Below are positions 59,445 to 64,000 of a stretch of DNA of 64,000 nt, in pieces. Under the pieces are notes generated by a model. That model did not search any database. It was given only the letters and a program-made list of their open reading frames with translations, and was not told where the DNA came from. Position numbers and translations under genes: made by a program. The DNA is from Sphingopyxis macrogoltabida (GTDB taxonomy: Bacteria > Pseudomonadota > Alphaproteobacteria > Sphingomonadales > Sphingomonadaceae), in contig QFPJ01000013.1 of the NCBI GenBank assembly GCA_003241685.1, positions 1-64,000 of the forward strand, read 5' to 3'. How positions within the stretch are numbered: position 1 is the stretch's first letter; each line of letters starts with the position of its first letter.

Positions 59445-61295
59445 ATGACCGAAAGGACTGTCTTTTCCGCGCCGGTTCCGGGCGGAGCGCCCTTTGTGCT
59501 GCTCGACGACGCGCGGCGGGACGGCGCGGCGGCGGCGCGGCTGTTTCGCGATCCGGTTGCGGTGCTGACCGCCACGACGGCGGCGGAGGTGCCGGCGTTG
59601 CTCGACGCGCTGGCCGACGCGCAGCGGCGCGGGCTGCACGCCGCGGGCTATCTGGCCTATGAGGCGGGCCGCGCGCTGGAGCCTGTCCGGCGCGGCGCCG
59701 CGGCAGACCGGGACGACAGGCCGGGCGACGACGGTGCGCCGCTGGCCTGGTTCGGGCTGTTCGACGACGTGCGTCGAATCGACGCCGATGCGGTCGATGC
59801 CCTGCTGCCCGATCCCGCCGCCGCCTGGGTCGGGGCGGTCCGGCCGCGCATCGCCCGGTGCGATTATGAGGCCGCGGTCGCGCGCGTGCTCGCCTATATC
59901 GCGGCGGGCGACATCTATCAGGCCAATCTGACCTTTCGCGCCGATGTGCCCTTCGCGGGCGATCCGCTCGCCGTCTATGCACGGCTGCGGCGCACGGCGC
60001 GGGCGGGCTATGGCGGTTTCATCTGGACGGGGGAGCGCGCGATCGCGTCGCTGTCGCCCGAGCTTTTCTTTACGTTACGCGGCGGCGCGGTGATGGCGCG
60101 GCCGATGAAGGGGACGGCCGCCCGGCGGCCGGACCCGGCGGCCGATACGGCGGCGGCGCGCGGCCTGGCGGACGATCCGAAGCAGCGCGCCGAAAATCTG
60201 ATGATCGTCGACCTGATCCGCAACGACCTGTCGCGCGTCGCGGTGCCGGGATCGGTCGCGGTACCCGACCTGTTCCGGGTCGAGAGCTTTCCGACGATCC
60301 ACCAGCTCGTTTCGGACGTGACCGCGCGGCTGCCGGCGGGCGCGGGTGCGGTCGACCTGCTGCGCGCCGCCTTTCCCTGCGGATCGATCACCGGGGCGCC
60401 GAAGGTGCGCGCGATGGAGGTCATCGCCGAACTCGAACCGGATATGCGCGGGCTTTATACGGGGTCGATCGGTTTCATCGCCCCCGATGGCGACGCGGCG
60501 TTCAACGTCGCGATCCGCACCCTGAGCTTTCCGCCACACGGTGCCTTGCGCGACGGGCCCGCTTGCGCCACGCTGGGGCTGGGTTCCGGAATCGTCGCCG
60601 ACAGCGAACCTGCTGAGGAATGGCGCGAATGTCTGGCCAAGGGGGAATTTGTGGGGGCAGCAGGCGAAAGCTTCGACCTGATCGAAACCATGGCGTTCGA
60701 TCCGGTTGACGGCGTCCAGCGTCTGGAGGGGCATCTGGCGCGCATGAAGGCCAGCGCGGCGGCGCTGGGCTTCGCCTTCGACCGGCACGATGCGCGCAAC
60801 AGCCTGCAGTCGGCGACTTTCCGGCTGCGCAGCGCGGCGCGGGTGCGGATGCGGCTGGCACCGTCGGGCGCGTTGGCGATCGAGGTGTCGGCCTTGCCGC
60901 GCCTCGCCGAGTTGCCCGTGCCCGTCGCGGTTCGCCCGGCGCCGCTGCGCGCGGGGGATTTCCGCCTGGCGCACAAGACCAGCCTGCGCGACCGCTATGA
61001 CCTGGCCCGTGCCGAAAGCGCCGCGGCCGAGGTGCTGTTCGTCGACGAACCCGGTTTCGTCACCGAGGGGAGCTGGAGCAACATCTTCGTCGAGCGCGAA
61101 GGCGTGCTGCTGACGCCGCCGCTGTCGCTGGGGCTGCTGCCCGGCGTGCTGCGCGCCGAACTGATCGACAAGGGGCGCGCGGTCGAATCGCACCTGCGGG
61201 TGGCCGATCTTTCGGATGGATTCTTTATCGGCAACAGCCTGCGCGGCCTGATCCCGGCCCGGCTTCTGGATGCGGGCGGCGCTTTAGCCATGTGA
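59445..61295 (+). CDS. PabB-PabC fusion (aminodeoxychorismate synthase/lyase)
   Basis: 616 residues. Residues about 1-390 are PabB: PMKGTAARRPDP, LMIVDLIRNDLSRVAV and SITGAPKVRAMEVIAELE of the chorismate-binding fold. About 400-616 are a class IV PLP enzyme (PabC): VQRLEGHLARMKASAAALGF, LAHKTSLRDRYDLA with the PLP lysine, FVTEGSWSNIFVEREGVLLT, LLPGVLR. Together they make p-aminobenzoate for folate from one polypeptide; a separate PabA glutaminase is needed. The fusion is common in alphaproteobacteria. Confidence 0.93.
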   Translation: MTERTVFSAPVPGGAPFVLLDDARRDGAAAARLFRDPVAVLTATTAAEVPALLDALADAQRRGLHAAGYLAYEAGRALEPVRRGAAADRDDRPGDDGAPLAWFGLFDDVRRIDADAVDALLPDPAAAWVGAVRPRIARCDYEAAVARVLAYIAAGDIYQANLTFRADVPFAGDPLAVYARLRRTARAGYGGFIWTGERAIASLSPELFFTLRGGAVMARPMKGTAARRPDPAADTAAARGLADDPKQRAENLMIVDLIRNDLSRVAVPGSVAVPDLFRVESFPTIHQLVSDVTARLPAGAGAVDLLRAAFPCGSITGAPKVRAMEVIAELEPDMRGLYTGSIGFIAPDGDAAFNVAIRTLSFPPHGALRDGPACATLGLGSGIVADSEPAEEWRECLAKGEFVGAAGESFDLIETMAFDPVDGVQRLEGHLARMKASAAALGFAFDRHDARNSLQSATFRLRSAARVRMRLAPSGALAIEVSALPRLAELPVPVAVRPAPLRAGDFRLAHKTSLRDRYDLARAESAAAEVLFVDEPGFVTEGSWSNIFVEREGVLLTPPLSLGLLPGVLRAELIDKGRAVESHLRVADLSDGFFIGNSLRGLIPARLLDAGGALAM

Positions 61296-61422
61296 CGGCG
61301 CGGCCGGATGGCGAAATATGCCATGCTGCGCTTGCGAAGGTCGATCCAAGGCTCTAGGCGCGACCCCGCGCAATTTCCTGTCAACCGGCACCCCGTCCGC
61401 GCAAGCCACGGAAAGTCTGTCC

Positions 61423-62634
61423 ATGTCGCTCAAGCCGCATATCTCCGCCGCCCTCAACCGAATCCAGCCTTCCGCCACGCTCGCCATGACCGCGCGTGTG
61501 ACGAAACTGAAGGCCGAGGGGGTCGACGTGATCGGCCTGTCGGCGGGCGAACCCGATTTCGACACCCCCGATTTTGTCAAGGAAGCGGCGATCGAGGCGA
61601 TCCGCGCCGGCCAGACCAAATATACGCTGGTCGACGGCACCGTCGCGTTGAAGGAAGCGATTCGCGGCAAGTTCCGCCGCGACAACGACCTCGACTACGG
61701 CCTCGACCAGATCACGGTGAACGTCGGCGGCAAGCACACCTTGTTCAACGCGCTCGTCGCGACGGTCGACGCGGGCGACGAGGTGATCATTCCCGCGCCT
61801 TATTGGGTCAGCTATCCCGACATCGTCGCGTTCGCCGGGGGCACGCCGGTGGTGATCGAGGCATCGGCGGCGCAGGGCTATAAAATCACCGCCGAACAGC
61901 TTGACAAGGCGATCACGAAAAAGACCCGCTGGATCATCTTCAATTCGCCGTCGAACCCGTCGGGCGCCGCCTATTCGCCCGAGGAACTGGACGCCATCGG
62001 CGAGGTCGTGCGCCGCCATCCGCAGGTGATGGTGATGTGCGACGACATGTACGAACATGTCTGGTACGCCGATTTCGCCTTCTCGACGCTGGCGCAGCGG
62101 TGCCCAGACCTGATCGACCGCATCCTGACCGTCAATGGCTGTTCCAAGGCCTATGCGATGACCGGCTGGCGCATCGGCTATGCCGGCGGTCCCGCCTGGC
62201 TGATCAAGGCGATGGGCAAGCTGCAGTCGCAATCGACGTCGAACCCCTGTTCGATCGCGCAGGCGGCGGCGGCGGCGGCGCTCGGCGGGCCGCAGCAATT
62301 CCTCGACGACCGCAACGCCGCCTTCCGCAAGCGCCGCGACATGGTGGTCGCGATGCTGAACGATGCGCCGGGGCTGATCTGTCCCGTTCCCGACGGCGCC
62401 TTCTATGTCTATCCCGACTCCAGCGGCTGCATCGGCAAGAAGACGCCCGACGGCAAGCCGATCGACAGCGACGAGGCACTGATCGACTATTTCCTCGATT
62501 CGGCGCGCGTCGCGGCGGTCCACGGCGGCGCGTTCGGCCTGTCGCCCGCGTTCCGCGTCTCCTATGCGACGTCGGAAGCGGTGCTGAAGGACGCGTGCGT
62601 CCGCATCCAGCAGGCGTGCGCGGCGCTGAGCTGA
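61423..62634 (+). CDS. aspC: Aspartate aminotransferase, class I PLP
   Basis: 403 residues. VIGLSAGEPDFDTPDFVK, TVNVGGKHTLFNAL, NSPSNPSGAAYS, the PLP lysine in NGCSKAYAMTGWRIGYAGG, and FRVSYATSEAVL (substrate Arg). It is the type Ib/1-beta group that uses aspartate and often prephenate. ATG 61423 gives the family start; no ribosome site is obvious. It begins 127 bases after pabB-pabC. Confidence 0.9.
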   Translation: MSLKPHISAALNRIQPSATLAMTARVTKLKAEGVDVIGLSAGEPDFDTPDFVKEAAIEAIRAGQTKYTLVDGTVALKEAIRGKFRRDNDLDYGLDQITVNVGGKHTLFNALVATVDAGDEVIIPAPYWVSYPDIVAFAGGTPVVIEASAAQGYKITAEQLDKAITKKTRWIIFNSPSNPSGAAYSPEELDAIGEVVRRHPQVMVMCDDMYEHVWYADFAFSTLAQRCPDLIDRILTVNGCSKAYAMTGWRIGYAGGPAWLIKAMGKLQSQSTSNPCSIAQAAAAAALGGPQQFLDDRNAAFRKRRDMVVAMLNDAPGLICPVPDGAFYVYPDSSGCIGKKTPDGKPIDSDEALIDYFLDSARVAAVHGGAFGLSPAFRVSYATSEAVLKDACVRIQQACAALS

Positions 62635-62695
62635 GGCTTCGCGCGCGAGGCCGAAAAGCTGAACCGCAGACAACGAAGCGGTTCACCGGAAAGTA

Positions 62696-62727
62696 AGTGA
62701 TGGCCGTTACAAGTGACGGTCATCACT
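62696..62727. repeat. Hairpin downstream of aspartate aminotransferase
   Basis: AGTGATGGCCGT (62696-62707) and ACGGTCATCACT (62716-62727) pair with one G-U around an 8-base loop. It lies 61 bases past the stop with no T-run. It could be a stem for 3' stability or an operator for the following small gene. Confidence 0.45.
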
Positions 62728-62814
62728 GAACGACGGCACGGGGCGCGCCATATCGTCGGTGTAACCGGAGCGAAGGCTCCAGCGAACAAGACGATATGAA
62801 AAGAAGAGGCTCCC

Positions 62815-62922
62815 ATGCTTTCCATGCTCCGCTCCGACTGGCTTCCTTCCATGCTCGCAGGTTTTGTGATCGGCGGGCTGTTCGTGATGGCACAGCAGCC
62901 GGCGCTCGCGTCGGTGCTTTGA
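62815..62922 (+). CDS. 35-residue single-pass membrane peptide
   Basis: MLSMLRSDWLPSMLAGFVIG begins a peptide with one hydrophobic span (about 13-27), ending ALASVL. AGAAGAGG lies about 6 bases before ATG 62815. Its TGA overlaps the TTG of msrA (TTGA), so it may couple translation of msrA. Too short to be sure; the overlap and ribosome site argue for it. Confidence 0.55.
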   Translation: MLSMLRSDWLPSMLAGFVIGGLFVMAQQPALASVL

Positions 62923-63596
62923 TCCGCGCCCATCGCCCGCTCGCCGTCCTGCTGGCCGGCGCCCTCCTCGCGCAATGCGCGCCGCCCGCGCAGGCCGAAA
63001 GCGTCGTCCGTCTTCCCGCCGCGACGACCGATCCGGCCGTCAAGGCGGACCGCGCCGTCGCGGTGCTGGCCGGCGGCTGCTTCTGGGGCGTCGAGGGCGT
63101 ATTCGAAAATGTGAAGGGCGTGATTTCGGTCGAGCCCGGCTATCATGGCGGGTCGCGCGCCACCGCCACCTATGATCAGACCTCCAGCGGTACGACCGGC
63201 CATGCCGAGGCAGTCCGTATCGTCTATGATCCCGGCCAGGTCAGCTATGGCACGTTGCTGCGCGTCCTGTTCTCGGTCATCGCGGACCCGACGCTGAAGA
63301 ACCGGCAGGGCCCCGACGTCGGCACCCAATATCGCGCCGCGATCGTCCCGATGGACGACACGCAGCGCCAGGTCGCCTCCGCCTATCTGGCCCAGATCGG
63401 CAAGGGCGGCTATTTCGCGAAGCCCGTTATCGTGCCCATCGAACGCTACAAGGGCTTCTATCGCGCCGAAGCGAAGCATCAGGATTTCATGCGCCGCAAT
63501 CCGACCAACGGCTACATCCTGCGCTGGGACGCGCCCAAACTGGCGGCGTTCAAGCGGCTCTATCCCGCGCTGGTCCGGGCCCGCCCCGCCGCCTGA
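62919..63596 (+). CDS. msrA: Periplasmic peptide methionine sulfoxide reductase A
   Basis: 225 residues. TTG 62919 gives a signal peptide (LIRAHRPLAVLLAGALLAQC ... AQA), so this MsrA is exported, unlike the usual cytosolic form. The catalytic motif is GGCFWGVEGVFENVKGV, with GYHGG and a C-terminal YFAKPVIVPIERYKGFYRAE. It repairs oxidised methionine in envelope proteins. Only one essential cysteine (in GCFW) is clear, with resolving cysteines not evident, so it may depend on an external reductant. Confidence 0.9.
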   Translation: MIRAHRPLAVLLAGALLAQCAPPAQAESVVRLPAATTDPAVKADRAVAVLAGGCFWGVEGVFENVKGVISVEPGYHGGSRATATYDQTSSGTTGHAEAVRIVYDPGQVSYGTLLRVLFSVIADPTLKNRQGPDVGTQYRAAIVPMDDTQRQVASAYLAQIGKGGYFAKPVIVPIERYKGFYRAEAKHQDFMRRNPTNGYILRWDAPKLAAFKRLYPALVRARPAA

Positions 63597-63729
63597 CCGG
63601 CGGTCCCGCCGCCGCTTGTCGTGACTGCGGAATCATTCGTCGCAAATCGCTGGTTCGCGTGCCACGCCTGCGGGACGAAGGGCGCCGACCACGAGGTCGG
63701 GGATTGAAGGTCGCATGGGCGGGGTTTGA

Positions 63730-64000
63730 ATGAAGGTTGAGTTTTCGGGCAGGCCGCTGCTTGCCATCGTGATCGGTGCGTTCGTGCTGGCGGGATGCGT
63801 CAGCAGCGCGGCCATCGTGCCGCAGCGCCAGCAGCCCCCGGCCACGCATGGCAGCGGCGGATCGGTGACGGTTCCGATCGGCCCGCCGGTCCGCGCCGCA
63901 CAGCCCCTGCCGCCGCGCGCGCCCGTCGACCCCGGTTTCCGCCGTCCGCCCGCGGGCCTGAGCGACCGTATCGCCCAATTGTGGCGCGGCTTTCCCGGCA
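63730..64000 (+). CDS. Lipoprotein, 5' part cut by window edge
   Basis: 90 codons present. MKVEFSGRPLLAIVIGAFVL then AGCVSS, a lipobox. A Pro-rich stretch (PPVRAAQPLPPRAPVDPGF) leads to SDRIAQLWRGFPG at the edge. That last segment resembles the opening of serine hydrolase/beta-lactamase-like domains, but too little remains to say. GCGGGG lies upstream; 63597-63729 holds only a small CCGACC/GGTCGG stem. Confidence 0.6.
   Translation, partial: MKVEFSGRPLLAIVIGAFVLAGCVSSAAIVPQRQQPPATHGSGGSVTVPIGPPVRAAQPLPPRAPVDPGFRRPPAGLSDRIAQLWRGFPG

Noticed and set aside
1..64000. tRNA or rRNA genes, CRISPR arrays, insertion sequences, prophage genes
   Set aside because: No cloverleaf-like set with T-loop motifs, no regular direct repeats with spacers, no transposase or phage proteins were found by reading.

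Overview
The window reads as chromosomal DNA of a GC-rich alphaproteobacterium, most like a Sphingomonadaceae member such as Sphingopyxis (my recognition, not a database result). Pointers are AddAB instead of RecBCD, a DivL-type pseudokinase with Tyr in the H-box, a DUF1013/TrcR cell-cycle regulator, a DUF1192 gene, ribosomal protein S16 with a long acidic tail, class I fumarase, and many short palindromic intergenic repeats. No rRNA, tRNA, CRISPR array, prophage or complete insertion sequence is visible.

Layout. 1-759 is the 5' part of dapF and 1036-2682 a c-di-GMP (GGDEF/EAL) enzyme. 2934-9107 is the ffh / rpsP-rimM-trmD-rplS translation locus, interrupted between rimM and trmD by a serine hydrolase and an AbrB-fold/PIN toxin-antitoxin pair; a clear terminator follows rplS. 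9378-12498 holds a DUF1287 protein, asd, a DUF2238 membrane protein and a lipoprotein. 12527-16987 is a divergent cluster: a Sel1/SPOR protein on one side; a ParA-like ATPase, a small RHH-like protein and a TPR/SPOR lipoprotein on the other, with a CtrA-like box between them. 17119-19941 carries YqgE, a small secreted protein and ahcY.

20211-31877 is a long run of tightly packed plus-strand genes: divL, tsaE, amgK, murU, addB, addA, trxA, joining cell-cycle control, tRNA modification, peptidoglycan recycling and double-strand break repair. A VapD-family gene follows, then minus-strand argJ, an aldehyde dehydrogenase, an M20 peptidase, the glnBA operon (with a sigma-54-like promoter and a terminator), a PQQ/haem alcohol dehydrogenase with a MerR-type palindrome upstream, map, clpA, rlpA and a DUF1192 gene.

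45607-53623 holds a quinone oxidoreductase, trcR, a metallo-beta-lactamase fold protein, a TraB/GumN protein, a DUF481 outer-membrane protein, an M20-like protein that has lost zinc ligands, and small membrane proteins. 53721-58726 has fumarase, a MerC-Zur pair and an acyl-CoA ligase. 58867-64000 has a secreted protein, a PabB-PabC fusion, an aspartate aminotransferase, a 35-residue membrane peptide overlapping msrA, and the start of a lipoprotein gene.

The stretches most worth a second look are the ParA/RHH/SPOR cluster, the Tyr-bearing DivL, the toxin-antitoxin pair abutting trmD, the zinc-site-degenerate M20 protein, the hairpin-masked small gene after fumarase, and the mosaic repeats near 46.6-46.9 kb and 56.4-57.0 kb.
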